DNA from: Psychrilyobacter atlanticus DSM 19335
GTDB taxonomy: Bacteria > Fusobacteriota > Fusobacteriia > Fusobacteriales > Fusobacteriaceae
Length of the DNA: 64,000 bases
Direction: 5' to 3'
Assembly (NCBI RefSeq): GCF_000426625.1
Contig: NZ_KE384547.1
Coordinates: 2,099,159 to 2,163,158, forward strand
A program made the translations under genes and the position numbers. Positions 16,212 to 27,366 of this stretch are shown here, piece after piece; within the stretch, counting starts at the first letter, position 1; every line of letters begins with the position of its first letter. The notes under the pieces were generated by a model. That model made no database searches. It saw nothing but the letters and a program-made list of their open reading frames with translations, and had not been told where the DNA came from.

Positions 16212-17084
16212 CTAACCTTCAACCTTTATCTTTAGACTAGCTTCATATTTTCCCTGACCCTCTAATTTAAGAATCCCATCTTTTTCCTCTAATCTGCCAC
16301 TTGCATCAACAAAGTCAGCTATTCCATTCCAAGGCTCCAGACATACAAATTCTGCTCCTACCTTATTCCAGAATGCAATATATTTAAAGTTACTATAGTC
16401 CATAGTTACAACTCTAGTATTTTTTTTACATCTTAAAGACACATTTTTAGACTCCAGATCTTTAAATATAAGAGCATCATTTTTAAACAGATCTTCAGTC
16501 AGCTCTATTTTTTTAGTGTCCTCTAAAAATTTTATGGTATTTCTAGATATATTACTTCCTTCTAAAGGAAGTATTGACGCTGTTTCATTTTTTTCAAATT
16601 CCAAATAATAATCCGAAATTTTAATATCCTTATCTACAGGAGTACTAAAGGCAGGATGTGCTCCTATTGAAAAATACATCTCCTCATGGGATATATTTTC
16701 TATCTTGTATTCAATAGATAGACGCCCATCTTCTAGACTATATTCCATATATAACTTAAACTCAAATGGATATTTTTTTAGTGTTTCTTCATTTGATTCA
16801 AATAAAAAAACTACCTTAGTTTCCCCATGGAAAATAACCTCAAATTTATTGTCCCTTGCAAATCCATGCTGTCCCATCTCATAGGTTATCCCATGGTAAC
16901 TATATTTACCATCTTTTAATCCCCCTACAATAGGAAACAATACAGGTGAAGTTCTTCCCCAAAATTCAGGGTCAGCATTCCACATAAATTCTTCATTGGT
17001 TTTTAAAAATTTTAAACTTTTTAATTCTGCACCATGACTATCTATAACAGCCTCCGCAATTCCATCAGTTATCTTATATCCCAT
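16212..17084 (-). CDS. Aldose 1-epimerase family protein (LacX-like)
   Basis: A 290-residue galactose-mutarotase-like protein, close in length and motifs to LacX-type sugar or sugar-phosphate mutarotases. Seen motifs: SPVLFPIVGGLKDG, GQHGFARD (first His), GAHPAFS (second His) and CLEPWNG with the likely catalytic Glu. These proteins interconvert alpha and beta sugar anomers; the natural substrate is not evident. It sits between a GNAT gene and dnaJ, an unusual insertion into a heat-shock cluster. AAGGAG precedes the ATG. Confidence 0.85.
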   Translation of the reverse strand: MGYKITDGIAEAVIDSHGAELKSLKFLKTNEEFMWNADPEFWGRTSPVLFPIVGGLKDGKYSYHGITYEMGQHGFARDNKFEVIFHGETKVVFLFESNEETLKKYPFEFKLYMEYSLEDGRLSIEYKIENISHEEMYFSIGAHPAFSTPVDKDIKISDYYLEFEKNETASILPLEGSNISRNTIKFLEDTKKIELTEDLFKNDALIFKDLESKNVSLRCKKNTRVVTMDYSNFKYIAFWNKVGAEFVCLEPWNGIADFVDASGRLEEKDGILKLEGQGKYEASLKIKVEG

Positions 17085-17119
17085 AGTTATTCTCCTTATT
17101 CAAAGTCCAACTTTTACAG

Positions 17120-17572
17120 TTATATTCCTTTGTTTAAATATATATCAGTTATATCATATCCCATTTTCTTGTATACTGCTATATTTTTTTCATTATATCC
17201 ATATGAATGTACATTTATTTTTTTTATATCTAACTCATTAGCCTTTTCTTCGATTAGCTCGATGAACTTTAACTCATATTCTTTTTCCTGAAACTCTTCA
17301 AAGATAGAAGTGTTATTTACAAACATTTCATTGTTAAATTTATTCATCCAAACAAATCCTACCTTAATTTCATCTTCATAGGCATTTAATAAATAGTGGT
17401 TAGGAGTAGCTATTCCTTCACTTAAAATCTTATCCAACGCTTCCTTAGATAACTCTAAAGCATCTCTATCCGACCAGTGTCCAACCTTTACCTTGTCTTT
17501 AGCATAATCAGCAATCATCTTTCCCTTTACCATATTAAAGTCCGATTCTGACATTCTCTCTAATTTTAACAT
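17120..17572 (-). CDS. GNAT family acetyltransferase
   Basis: A 150-residue N-acetyltransferase of unknown substrate. The C-terminal half has the GNAT pattern: strand IKVGFVWMNKF, the FQEKEYELKFIELIEEKA helix in the acetyl-CoA site region, and the closing NVHSYGYNEKNIAVYKKMGY. The usual QxxGxG loop is poorly conserved (FQEKEY). AGGGGG lies before the ATG. 35 nt upstream of the LacX-like gene, so probably cotranscribed. Confidence 0.75.
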   Translation of the reverse strand: MLKLERMSESDFNMVKGKMIADYAKDKVKVGHWSDRDALELSKEALDKILSEGIATPNHYLLNAYEDEIKVGFVWMNKFNNEMFVNNTSIFEEFQEKEYELKFIELIEEKANELDIKKINVHSYGYNEKNIAVYKKMGYDITDIYLNKGI

Positions 17573-17667
17573 CTATTGTATCCCCCTATTTCAAGTCATT
17601 TTTTTTACTTCATCTGTCTTTTCAGATATCAATTCATATATGAAAAATATAAATTTCCACACCATAC

Positions 17668-17699
17668 AAGAAGAGAGGCTAAACCCTATAAGCTTAGCC
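17668..17699 (-). terminator. Weak hairpin downstream of dnaK
   Basis: Stem GGCTAA/TTAGCC (17677-17682 / 17694-17699) in the 172-nt gap after dnaK. On the minus strand it is followed by a C/T-rich rather than pure T tract, so termination may be partial. Confidence 0.4.
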
Positions 17700-17744
17700 C
17701 CTTTCTATATTTAACCCTTTATTCTACCATAAGGAAGAGGGTTC

Positions 17745-19610
<1,866 letters not shown>

Positions 19611-19644
19611 CTACCCTTATATTATAATTTTATACCAATGAATA

Positions 19645-20184
19645 CTATTTCTTACAAACTTTTACCATTGAAGGTCTGATTACTCTTTCCTTCATCTTAT
19701 ATCCTTTTTGTAATTCCATTATGATGTGATCGTTATCGATCTCTTCACAATTTTCTGTCATTACAGCTTGGTGAAGATGAGGATCAAATTCTTCTCCTAA
19801 TGCTTCAATTGGTTCTACACCTTCTGTATTCATGATTCCGTGCATTTGAGATAATGTCATCTCTACACCTTTTACCAATGCATCAAAGTCTTTTGTTTCA
19901 ACAGATGCCGCAACTCCTCTTTCAAGGTTATCTACAGCTTCTAATACTTTTAAGATTACTTTTTCTGAAGCATATTTTCTAAATTCTTCTAATTCATTTT
20001 GCTTTCTCTTAGTAAAATTTTGAAATTCTGCATTCTTTCTAGCGTATGCACTCTTCCAATCTTCAAGGTCAGCCTCGATCTTAGCCATTTTCTCATCTAA
20101 CGTTTCCTCTACAACCTCTTCTACTTTTTCCTCATTTAATACTTCTTCTACTTTTTCTTCTTCAACCTTTTTTTTCTTACTCAT
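19645..20184 (-). CDS. grpE: Nucleotide exchange factor GrpE
   Basis: Promotes ADP release from DnaK. 179 residues: a highly charged Lys/Glu N-terminal tail (1-35), a long helix (DWKSAYARKNAEFQNFTKRK) used for dimerisation, and a C-terminal beta domain with the GYKMKERVIRPSMVKV signature. The ATG at 20184 lies 8 nt inside hrcA and is preceded by AAGGAGAC. Confidence 0.94.
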   Translation of the reverse strand: MSKKKKVEEEKVEEVLNEEKVEEVVEETLDEKMAKIEADLEDWKSAYARKNAEFQNFTKRKQNELEEFRKYASEKVILKVLEAVDNLERGVAASVETKDFDALVKGVEMTLSQMHGIMNTEGVEPIEALGEEFDPHLHQAVMTENCEEIDNDHIIMELQKGYKMKERVIRPSMVKVCKK

Positions 20185-21202
20185 GACTGTCTCCTTTTTT
20201 TAGTGCTATATTAATCATACTATTAACTTCTTCTGTAACGTATTCTACCAAGCCTACAGTTTTAGAATAAGCCATACGTTTAGGTCCTACTACTCCTATA
20301 ATTCCCTGGGAATCACCATTTTTATAGAAAGAATATACAAAGCTGAAATCTTTCAGGGCTTTTATATTTAGTTCATCCCCAAATACTACATACACCTCAC
20401 CTTGTTTATGCTCCCTTGTACTGACCAGTTCTTTGAATATCTCATCGAGGCCCTTACGTCTGTTAAAAATTTCCAAGGCTTCTTTGGCTTCCTCTACTGT
20501 CTTATCCTCAAATATAGTAGAAGCACCATTTATAAAAAATTCTCCCTCCATATCCTGATATACTTTATCCGATATAGATTCTAATACTGGGTTTCCTTTT
20601 TCCTTTACAAATTCCTCTATCTCAAAGGTCTGAACTTCACCTTTAGATGATTTTTCATTTAATTTTATACATATTTTTTTTAATTCTACTTCATTTATCG
20701 AGTTTTCAAAATGTATCTTTCTTGTCCTTACTGTAGAGTCATCCATAACTATTACAGCCATAGCCATATAGTCAGTTACATGGACTAATTCAACCTTTTT
20801 TATTGTCTCATGACTTATACTGGGTTCTAGTACTATCCCTGCATAAGATGTTAACTTAGACAATAAATTAGAAGTCTTTCTCAGTATCCCATCAAATTCT
20901 CCGATCTTTTCATCGTATATTTGATGTATCTTTTCCATCTCTTTCCTGGATAATTTTTCTATCTTTAGAAGTTCCGAAAGATAAAATTTATATCCAAGAT
21001 CTGTGGGTATCCTTCCCGATGATGTATGGGTTTTCGACAGATAACCTAAATCCTCTAAATCAGCCATTACATTTCTAATGGTTGCCGATGAATACTCTAT
21101 ATTATATTTTTTTACTAATGTTCTAGAACCTATGGTCCCACCTGAAGTCAGGTAGTAATCAATTATCGCTCCTAACACTAGCTTTTCTCTATCTGTAATC
21201 AT
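20177..21202 (-). CDS. hrcA: Heat-inducible transcription repressor HrcA
   Basis: Represses the heat-shock operon by binding CIRCE. 341 residues: N-terminal winged helix (about 1-75, ATIRNVMADLEDLGYL), then the dimerisation/GAF-like domain. An upstream in-frame start at 21238 would place CIRCE inside the coding region. The ATG at 21202, with GGAG/GGTGAAG upstream, leaves CIRCE in the 5' leader as expected, so it is chosen. Heads hrcA-grpE-dnaK. Confidence 0.94.
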   Translation of the reverse strand: MITDREKLVLGAIIDYYLTSGGTIGSRTLVKKYNIEYSSATIRNVMADLEDLGYLSKTHTSSGRIPTDLGYKFYLSELLKIEKLSRKEMEKIHQIYDEKIGEFDGILRKTSNLLSKLTSYAGIVLEPSISHETIKKVELVHVTDYMAMAVIVMDDSTVRTRKIHFENSINEVELKKICIKLNEKSSKGEVQTFEIEEFVKEKGNPVLESISDKVYQDMEGEFFINGASTIFEDKTVEEAKEALEIFNRRKGLDEIFKELVSTREHKQGEVYVVFGDELNIKALKDFSFVYSFYKNGDSQGIIGVVGPKRMAYSKTVGLVEYVTEEVNSMINIALKKGDSHE

Positions 21203-21227
21203 CTTCACCACTCCAATCAGCCAGTTG

Positions 21228-21254
21228 TTAGCACTCATTAGATTAGATTGCTAA
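21228..21254 (-). promoter_or_regulatory. CIRCE operator of the hrcA operon
   Basis: TTAGCACTC, nine bases, GATTGCTAA: the CIRCE consensus TTAGCACTC-N9-GAGTGCTAA with one mismatch in the second arm. It lies about 10 nt downstream of the -10 box and 26 nt before the hrcA start. Confidence 0.95.
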
Positions 21255-21263
21255 CTTATGATG

Positions 21264-21292
21264 AGTATATACCTCTTTGCTAACTTTGTCAA
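21264..21292 (-). promoter_or_regulatory. Sigma70 promoter of hrcA-grpE-dnaK
   Basis: Minus strand TTGACA (21287-21292), 17 nt, TATACT (21264-21269), immediately upstream of CIRCE. Near-consensus. Confidence 0.9.
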
Positions 21293-21302
21293 CACTTTTT
21301 CT

Positions 21303-21336
21303 TATAAAATTAGCCACCTATCATCTAGGTGGCTAA
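21303..21336 (-). terminator. Intrinsic terminator after the 21391 gene
   Basis: Perfect 11-bp stem TTAGCCACCTA/TAGGTGGCTAA (21310-21320 / 21326-21336), followed on the minus strand by TTTTATAAG. It also insulates the hrcA promoter. Confidence 0.85.
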
Positions 21337-21390
21337 AACGTTGGAATCAGTTTTTTTAAAATTTAAACCGCCCCTCCATATCATAATTTA

Positions 21391-21816
21391 TTATTTACTT
21401 TCTTTAGCTATTTGCTCCTCTAACTCTTCAATCTCTTCAAATTTTTCATCAAAGAACTCTCCAAACTCTTCCTCGATCTTCTCTTCATAGATATCTAAGT
21501 CTCCATTGGGAGCTTCCATCTCATATACACAGTTAAAGTCATTGATATGACATAGTTCTACCATAGCTTCAAACTCTACTTCCTCTTCCTCGGCAGTAAA
21601 TGTATATCCTATTCCTTTATTTCCATTATCTTCTTCAAAATCATACAGTTCCCATTCCATTCCTGCATTCATTCTTTTTTCAGATAGTTCCTTAGCTAAT
21701 TTTTCAGCTACTCCCTCTTTTACACAAACATATATATTACACATTACTTCATTTTCTATGCCGCAAGTAATCTTATACCCATCATTTGTCATTTCCATAT
21801 AGTTAAATTTTTTCAT
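21391..21816 (-). CDS. Acidic protein of unknown function
   Basis: Not recognised. 141 residues, strongly acidic, with a mixed alpha/beta first part containing five cysteines and a Glu-rich helical C-terminus (about 105-141). No signal peptide or membrane segment. An in-frame TTG at 21828 precedes it, but GGAGG within that extension is clearly the ribosome site for the ATG at 21816. It has its own extended -10 promoter and terminator, so it is a free-standing expressed gene. Name it hypothetical. Confidence 0.8.
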   Translation of the reverse strand: MKKFNYMEMTNDGYKITCGIENEVMCNIYVCVKEGVAEKLAKELSEKRMNAGMEWELYDFEEDNGNKGIGYTFTAEEEEVEFEAMVELCHINDFNCVYEMEAPNGDLDIYEEKIEEEFGEFFDEKFEEIEELEEQIAKESK

Positions 21817-21874
21817 CTTTACCTCCAACTTTAATAATTAATTTCCCCACAAAGAACGAATTAATTTTTTCTAT

Positions 21875-21883
21875 ATTATACCA
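21875..21883 (-). promoter_or_regulatory. Extended -10 promoter for the acidic protein gene
   Basis: TGGTATAAT on the minus strand, about 60 nt before the ATG at 21816. The -35 region is poor. Confidence 0.5.
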
Positions 21884-21887
21884 CACT

Positions 21888-21932
21888 CTATAAAAAAACG
21901 ACTAAATCCATTTTTCAGATTTAGTCGTTTTT
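21888..21932 (-). terminator. Intrinsic terminator after the FAH-family gene
   Basis: Stem AACGACTAAATC/GATTTAGTCGTT with A and T runs outside; on the minus strand seven Ts follow. It lies about 100 nt past the stop at 22036. Confidence 0.85.
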
Positions 21933-22035
21933 CTGACCTCTCTCTTTTTTTCTCTCTCTTATATCAGGAGAAAGAAAGCTGTATTCTCTCTTTGGTCTCT
22001 CCTAGTTTAAGAGAAAGCATAAAAAGGATGAGATC

Positions 22036-22932
22036 TTATCCTTTCACTATGTTTTTCAACACTCCTATCCCCTCGATCTCACACTCTATAACATCTCCAT
22101 CTTTCAAGTACTTTGGTGGATCAAAGGACATCCCTACCCCTGCTGGAGTTCCTGTAGAAATTATATCTCCTGCTTCTAAAGTCATCCCCTTTGATATATC
22201 CGAAACCAATCTATCTATATCAAATATAAAGTTTTCAGTATTGGAATTTTGTCTCAATTCTCCGCTTACCTTAGCGGCTATATTTAGTTTAACGGGATAA
22301 TCTATATAGTCTTTATGAACGATACACGGTCCCATTACTACAGCTCCATCCAGACCCTTGCCGATAGTCCACTGCTGATGTTTAACCATAAGATCCCTGG
22401 CAGATATATCATTCATAATTGTATATCCAAAGATACTATCCTTTACCTCTGATTTTGCAGTCTTAGAGGTTTCTTTTCCCATTACTACCCCTAATTCTAC
22501 TTCATAGTCTAATTTTTTTGTAATATCATCATGTAATGGTATTACAGCTTCACTGCCACCTGCATGTCTTGCTCTTTTACTGAATATTACAGGGCTCACA
22601 GGGATCTCATTTTTCATATTTAACTCAGCTACCGTCTCTAGTATATGCGCCTTATAATTTAACCCGACACATATAATGTCGTGTAGGGGCAGAGGAATAG
22701 GAGCTAATACTAAAACCTTATCAAAATCGTAATATACATCTGCTTTTTTCTCCCCCTTCCAGAGTTTATCTAATTTTTCTATATCACTTTTTTCATGGGT
22801 CTCTATAAAATCATTCATATCAAAGAACTCCTGACTCAACTCAACCTCATCTATGGGTATTATTTTTTTCCCATCCTTTGTTAGTATACCTATCTCTTCT
22901 AACCCTTCGTATTCAAATGTAAAAAATTTCAT
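22036..22932 (-). CDS. Fumarylacetoacetate hydrolase (FAH) family protein
   Basis: 298 residues. The catalytic FAH fold occupies the C-terminal two-thirds: metal-ligand acidic motif LDYEVELGVVMG (Glu-x-Glu), then NDISARDLMVKHQQWTIGKG with the metal Asp region, and TGTPAGVGM. Family members act as acylpyruvases, oxaloacetate decarboxylases/tautomerases or dienoate hydratases, and sequence alone does not decide. A start four codons upstream (22944) is possible, but its codons contain the GGGGGA ribosome site for 22932. 32 nt after the AI-2E family gene, probably cotranscribed. Confidence 0.85.
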   Translation of the reverse strand: MKFFTFEYEGLEEIGILTKDGKKIIPIDEVELSQEFFDMNDFIETHEKSDIEKLDKLWKGEKKADVYYDFDKVLVLAPIPLPLHDIICVGLNYKAHILETVAELNMKNEIPVSPVIFSKRARHAGGSEAVIPLHDDITKKLDYEVELGVVMGKETSKTAKSEVKDSIFGYTIMNDISARDLMVKHQQWTIGKGLDGAVVMGPCIVHKDYIDYPVKLNIAAKVSGELRQNSNTENFIFDIDRLVSDISKGMTLEAGDIISTGTPAGVGMSFDPPKYLKDGDVIECEIEGIGVLKNIVKG

Positions 22933-22964
22933 CCTGTCCCCCATGTTATCTTAAAATTAAATAG

Positions 22965-24035
22965 CTAATCGCCATTTTTTGTTTCATTTTTTTCTACCAA
23001 GGCCACTATAAATTTATATCCCAAAGCTAAAATTACAGGTCCGGCAAAAAGCCCGATTATTCCATAAGTAAGCATCCCTCCTAAAGATCCCAGCAGGATC
23101 ACAAGCATGGGAATATCCACACCTCTCCCCAAGAGAAACGGTTTCAATAGGTTATCTAATATTCCCACAAACAGAGTCCATACTATGTAAAGTACACCTA
23201 TGGTTATAGTCTGCGTGGAATACACATATACAGCTATGGGTACCAGTATTATCATTGGCGGCAATTGGATTATAGCTAAGATCATAACCAATATACTCCA
23301 TACCCCAGCACCTGGGACTCCTGCTGCCAGCATTCCGATTCCTGCAAAAACAGCCTGAATTACTGCTATTCCTACAACTCCCTGGACGACACTTTTTATG
23401 GTTCCTGCCGCTACTTCATGAAAATCTTCAACAAATTCTCCTATCAATATTTTAAAAATTTTACCGGCTCCCCTGCTGGAAACCTCTGCATTCATAAGAA
23501 ATATTCCTCCTATCAATATGGAAAATATAAATTGAACTATGGTTAACCCTAATGCTGAAATTATTCCTAAAATTTTAGGAGCATATATTTGAAGCTGAGG
23601 AGCCACTCCTTCTATTATATCGCTAAAATCTCTTGTAAACAATGTCCAAAGTTCACCTATTTTTTTCCCCAATACAGGAATTTTTTTTATCTCTTCGCTC
23701 ACCGGAGGTATTGTCAGTGTTCCGGCCTTTAAATTTCCTGCTATCTTCCCCAGGCTCTCTATTGTAGAATCCATAAATAACACCACAGGTAAGATCACAC
23801 ATATTAAGCCTGTGAGTACCAATAATATTGCCGATAGTTTATCTCTTCCCCTTAATATTTTGGTTAGCCCTTTGTGGAGCGGAAAGCTCGATACCGCTAT
23901 TATTATCCCCCAAAGGGTAATCATAAAAAGTGGTTTTATTATTGTAAAGCTCCATATAAAAAGGATCGCTATAAAACTTATCCGTATAAATATATCTACA
24001 GCTTTTCGTGTTTCCTGATTTTTTTTATCTTCCAT
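22965..24035 (-). CDS. AI-2E transporter family (PerM/YdiK-like) membrane protein
   Basis: A 356-residue polytopic inner-membrane protein with about eight TM helices and a central amphipathic region (about 90-150), as in the AI-2E/TqsA/PerM family. The family motif PGAGVWSILVMILAIIQLPP and GILDNLLKPFLLGRG are clear. Members export autoinducer-2 or act as Na+/H+ antiporters, so the substrate is open. GGGGGGAG before the ATG at 24035 rules out the upstream start at 24059. Confidence 0.87.
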   Translation of the reverse strand: MEDKKNQETRKAVDIFIRISFIAILFIWSFTIIKPLFMITLWGIIIAVSSFPLHKGLTKILRGRDKLSAILLVLTGLICVILPVVLFMDSTIESLGKIAGNLKAGTLTIPPVSEEIKKIPVLGKKIGELWTLFTRDFSDIIEGVAPQLQIYAPKILGIISALGLTIVQFIFSILIGGIFLMNAEVSSRGAGKIFKILIGEFVEDFHEVAAGTIKSVVQGVVGIAVIQAVFAGIGMLAAGVPGAGVWSILVMILAIIQLPPMIILVPIAVYVYSTQTITIGVLYIVWTLFVGILDNLLKPFLLGRGVDIPMLVILLGSLGGMLTYGIIGLFAGPVILALGYKFIVALVEKNETKNGD

Positions 24036-24203
24036 AATCTCCCCCCTGTTATAACACAATTATCTTAACAGAGTATACTACTTCTTCTTTTTATTTCCTG
24101 TCACTTTTTTCTTATAAATCTCCTAATTTAAAATATTAAAAGGAAAATATATAAAATACAGTATTATCTAAAATAACAAAATATTTTTTAAGAGGTGATT
24201 ATT

Positions 24204-24377
24204 ATGTTAGTCGTAATTTATAAAAATGGGGATATATATATCGGGCGAAAAGAATTTTATTTGGACAGTAAAGACAGTACTATCAAAGTAGGGGATAAAA
24301 TAAGCAACCTTTCCGATGTAAGTACAATTATAGTTGGCAGCAGAACTATCTATGGAGATACAATGGAAGCATTTTAA
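24204..24377 (+). CDS. Small protein of unknown function (57 residues)
   Basis: Not recognised. MLVVIYKNGDIYIGRK starts a compact, beta-rich sequence with a KVGDKISNLSDVSTIIVG core and no signal or membrane segment. AGAGGTGATT precedes the ATG and a strong terminator follows 14 nt after the stop, so it looks like a genuine monocistronic gene, divergent from the AI-2E family gene. The 24036-24203 gap holds only presumed promoters. Confidence 0.7.
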   Translation: MLVVIYKNGDIYIGRKEFYLDSKDSTIKVGDKISNLSDVSTIIVGSRTIYGDTMEAF

Positions 24378-24390
24378 CAGAATTCACAAA

Positions 24391-24421
24391 GGAGCAGATT
24401 TTTTTCTGCTCTTCTTTTATT
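24391..24421 (+). terminator. Intrinsic terminator after the 57-residue gene
   Basis: Stem GAGCAGA/TCTGCTC around a T-rich loop, followed by TTCTTTTATTTT. Confidence 0.85.
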
Positions 24422-24560
24422 TTGTAGGTAAATAACAAATAAAGCAGTAAATAAATAGTACCTGTTAGGAAAGTTAAAAAGCAGAAAAAAATAGTTTATC
24501 GGTCATATTTTTATAAATTAACAATAAAGTTTTAGTTTAAAAATAAGGGAGGTATTGGAT

Positions 24561-27257
24561 ATGGGTAAGATTTATAGGTTCGGTAATGGAAAAGCCGACG
24601 GTGGAGCAGAACTTAAAAATTTACTGGGAGGAAAGGGGGCCAATCTAGCTGAGATGGCTAAAATTGGTGTCCCAGTGCCTCCCGGATTTACATTGACTAC
24701 TGAAATGTGCAATTTTTATACTGAGTTCGGGGAAAAAGCCCTGAAAGATTCTATTTGGAGTGACGTAAAAGATGGGATTCTTGAAGTTGAAAATATCTTA
24801 AATAAAAAATTTGGTGATTCTAAAAACCCACTATTATTTTCAGTCAGATCTGGGGCCAGACAGTCTATGCCTGGGATGATGGATACAGTTTTAAATCTGG
24901 GACTCAACGACGAAATAGTGGAAGGGTTGGCTGCTATCACTGATAATCCAAGATTTGCCTGGGACTCCTACAGAAGATTTATTCAAATGTATGGAGATGT
25001 TGTCTTAGGAATGACCCCAGAATCCAAAGAGGATCTCAACCCCTTTGAAAAGATAATCGACAACTATAAAAAGGAACTAAAGATAAAAACTGATCTTGAT
25101 TTCAATGTGGAAAACCTAAAAGTATTAGTGAGTAGGTTTAAAGACGCTATACAAGAACAAATGGGTATCCAATTTCCCCAGGATCCATATGAACAGCTAT
25201 GGCTGGCTATATTGGCGGTATTCAGAAGTTGGATGAATGACAGAGCTATTACCTATAGAGCTATCGAAGGGATCCCATCTAATTGGGGAACTGCTGTAAA
25301 TGTACAGTCTATGGTCTATGGAAACACCGGTTCTGATTCTGCTACCGGGGTAGCCTTTACAAGAAATGCTGCTACTGGTGAAAATTATTTCAATGGAGAA
25401 TTTTTAATAAATGCCCAGGGGGAAGATGTAGTTGCAGGTGTCAGGACCCCATGGCAAATAACTAAAAAAGAGTCTCTTGAGTGGGCAGTTCGGAATAATA
25501 TCCCTATGGAAGAGAGAAGAAGAAACCATCCATCTCTAGAAGAACTCATGCCTGAAGTATACAAAGATCTCTATAAGATTCAGAGAATATTAGAAGATCA
25601 TTATACAGATATGCAGGATATGGAATTCACAGTGCAAAATAGAAAACTTTGGCTCCTCCAGACCAGAACTGGAAAGAGAACCGGTATGGCCATGATTAAG
25701 ATAGCAATGGACCTCTATAACGAAAATAAGATAAATTCAGAGGAAGTTATCAGAAGGATAAAACTCAGCAAGATTGATGAACTTCTACACCCAGTATTTG
25801 ATAAAGATAAAATAGACATAGAAGTCCTTACCCGTGGACTCCCTGCTGCACCAGGAGCTGCTGTAGGTCAGGTAGTTTTCTTTGCTGATGAGGTAGAAAA
25901 GTATGAAAAAGCAATCTTAGTCAGACTTGAAACCTCTCCCGAGGATATCAACGGTATGAATTTAGCTCAAGGATTCTTGACTGTTCGTGGGGGGATGACT
26001 TCCCATGCAGCTGTAGTGGCCCGGGGAATGGGGAAATGCTGTATTGCCGGAGCTGGAGAGATAGTGATTGATTATAAAAAAAGAAAATTTAAAGTAGGAG
26101 ATAGGGTATTCAAAGAGGGAGATTTTATCTCTATCGACGGTAGCACTGGGATGGTCTACGAGGGTAAACTTGTCACTAAAGCTCCTAAGTTAGACAATAA
26201 TTTTCACCAAATTTTAGAGATTGCTGACAAATTAGCCAGGATGGAAGTCAGAGCAAATGCAGATACTCCAAAAGATGCTAAAAAAGCCATTGAATTTGGA
26301 GCAAAAGGAATTGGTCTCTGCAGAACAGAACATATGTTCTTTGAAGAAGATAAGATAAAAGCTATGAGGGAGATGATCTTAGCTCCAAATACAGAAGGAC
26401 GGGAAAAAGCTCTAGCCAAGATGCTTCCCCTTCAAAGGGAAGATTTTATAGGTATCTTTGAAGTTTTAAAAGAAAAACCCGTAACAATAAGGCTGCTCGA
26501 CCCACCTCTCCATGAATTCCTTCCACATACCAAGGAAAAACAAGAGGAATTGGCTCACGAAATTCATGTTCCAGCTGGAAAAATCAGAGAAGCTGTAGAG
26601 CATCTAAAAGAATCCAACCCAATGTTAGGACACCGTGGATGCCGTCTGGGAATTACCTATCCTGAGATCACCGTTATGCAGACCCGGGCTATTATAGAAG
26701 CTGCTCTGGAGGTTCATTCTAGAGGAATCGATGTCTATCCCGAAATAATGGTTCCCCTCATTGGAAAGGTCGAGGAATATAGATTACAAAAACAACTTAT
26801 CTTAGATACTATTACAAAGGTATTTGAAGAGAAAAATAGCAGCATTAAATATAAAATAGGAACTATGATCGAAGTTCCCCGGGCTGCTCTTACAGCTGAT
26901 AAAATAGCTTCAGAGACAGAGTTCTTCTCCTTCGGTACAAACGACCTGACACAGATGACCTTTGGATATTCTAGAGATGATACAGGAACATTTTTACCGA
27001 CCTATCTAAAAGAAGGAGTATTGGAAGTTGATCCATTTAAAATAATAGACACAGAAGGTGTCGGCCAGCTTATGGATATTGCTAGTACTAAAGGACGAAA
27101 TATTAATAAAGATTTGGAAATTGGAATATGCGGCGAACATGGAGGTGAACCTCATTCCATTAAATTTGTAAATGGCTTGGGCTTTGACTATGTCAGCTGT
27201 TCCCCATATAGAATTCCTATAGCAAGACTCTCTGCAGCTAAGGCAGAGATAAAATAA
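24561..27257 (+). CDS. ppdK: Pyruvate, phosphate dikinase
   Basis: Interconverts pyruvate + ATP + Pi and PEP + AMP + PPi; it can run in either direction in anaerobes. 898 residues, the family's usual length. N-terminal ATP-grasp domain (GGKGANLAEMAKIGVPVPPG; SVRSGARQSMPGMMDTVLNL), central phosphohistidine H482 in GGMTSHAAVVARGMG, and the PEP barrel with RTEHMF, FSFGTNDLTQ and catalytic C857 in CGEHGGEP. GGGAGG lies 8 nt before the ATG at 24561; a TTG two codons upstream is less well spaced. Stands alone with its own terminator. Confidence 0.96.
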   Translation: MGKIYRFGNGKADGGAELKNLLGGKGANLAEMAKIGVPVPPGFTLTTEMCNFYTEFGEKALKDSIWSDVKDGILEVENILNKKFGDSKNPLLFSVRSGARQSMPGMMDTVLNLGLNDEIVEGLAAITDNPRFAWDSYRRFIQMYGDVVLGMTPESKEDLNPFEKIIDNYKKELKIKTDLDFNVENLKVLVSRFKDAIQEQMGIQFPQDPYEQLWLAILAVFRSWMNDRAITYRAIEGIPSNWGTAVNVQSMVYGNTGSDSATGVAFTRNAATGENYFNGEFLINAQGEDVVAGVRTPWQITKKESLEWAVRNNIPMEERRRNHPSLEELMPEVYKDLYKIQRILEDHYTDMQDMEFTVQNRKLWLLQTRTGKRTGMAMIKIAMDLYNENKINSEEVIRRIKLSKIDELLHPVFDKDKIDIEVLTRGLPAAPGAAVGQVVFFADEVEKYEKAILVRLETSPEDINGMNLAQGFLTVRGGMTSHAAVVARGMGKCCIAGAGEIVIDYKKRKFKVGDRVFKEGDFISIDGSTGMVYEGKLVTKAPKLDNNFHQILEIADKLARMEVRANADTPKDAKKAIEFGAKGIGLCRTEHMFFEEDKIKAMREMILAPNTEGREKALAKMLPLQREDFIGIFEVLKEKPVTIRLLDPPLHEFLPHTKEKQEELAHEIHVPAGKIREAVEHLKESNPMLGHRGCRLGITYPEITVMQTRAIIEAALEVHSRGIDVYPEIMVPLIGKVEEYRLQKQLILDTITKVFEEKNSSIKYKIGTMIEVPRAALTADKIASETEFFSFGTNDLTQMTFGYSRDDTGTFLPTYLKEGVLEVDPFKIIDTEGVGQLMDIASTKGRNINKDLEIGICGEHGGEPHSIKFVNGLGFDYVSCSPYRIPIARLSAAKAEIK

Positions 27258-27273
27258 AATTAGCATTTTTAAA

Positions 27274-27315
27274 TAAAAAGTAGTTAAACACACTGTTTAG
27301 CTACTTTTTATTTTG
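27274..27315 (+). terminator. Intrinsic terminator of ppdK
   Basis: Stem AAAAAGTAG-TAAACA / GTTTAG-CTACTTTTT, followed by ATTTTG, 17 nt after the ppdK stop. Confidence 0.85.
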
Positions 27316-27366
27316 CCTTTAATAAGGTATGATGTTAATAGTTGAAAAGTAAGGAGTTGAAAATTT

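Noticed and set aside
21203-21238. Upstream in-frame start for hrcA
   Set aside because: It would place part of CIRCE inside the gene; the start at 21202 has the ribosome site and leaves the operator in the leader.
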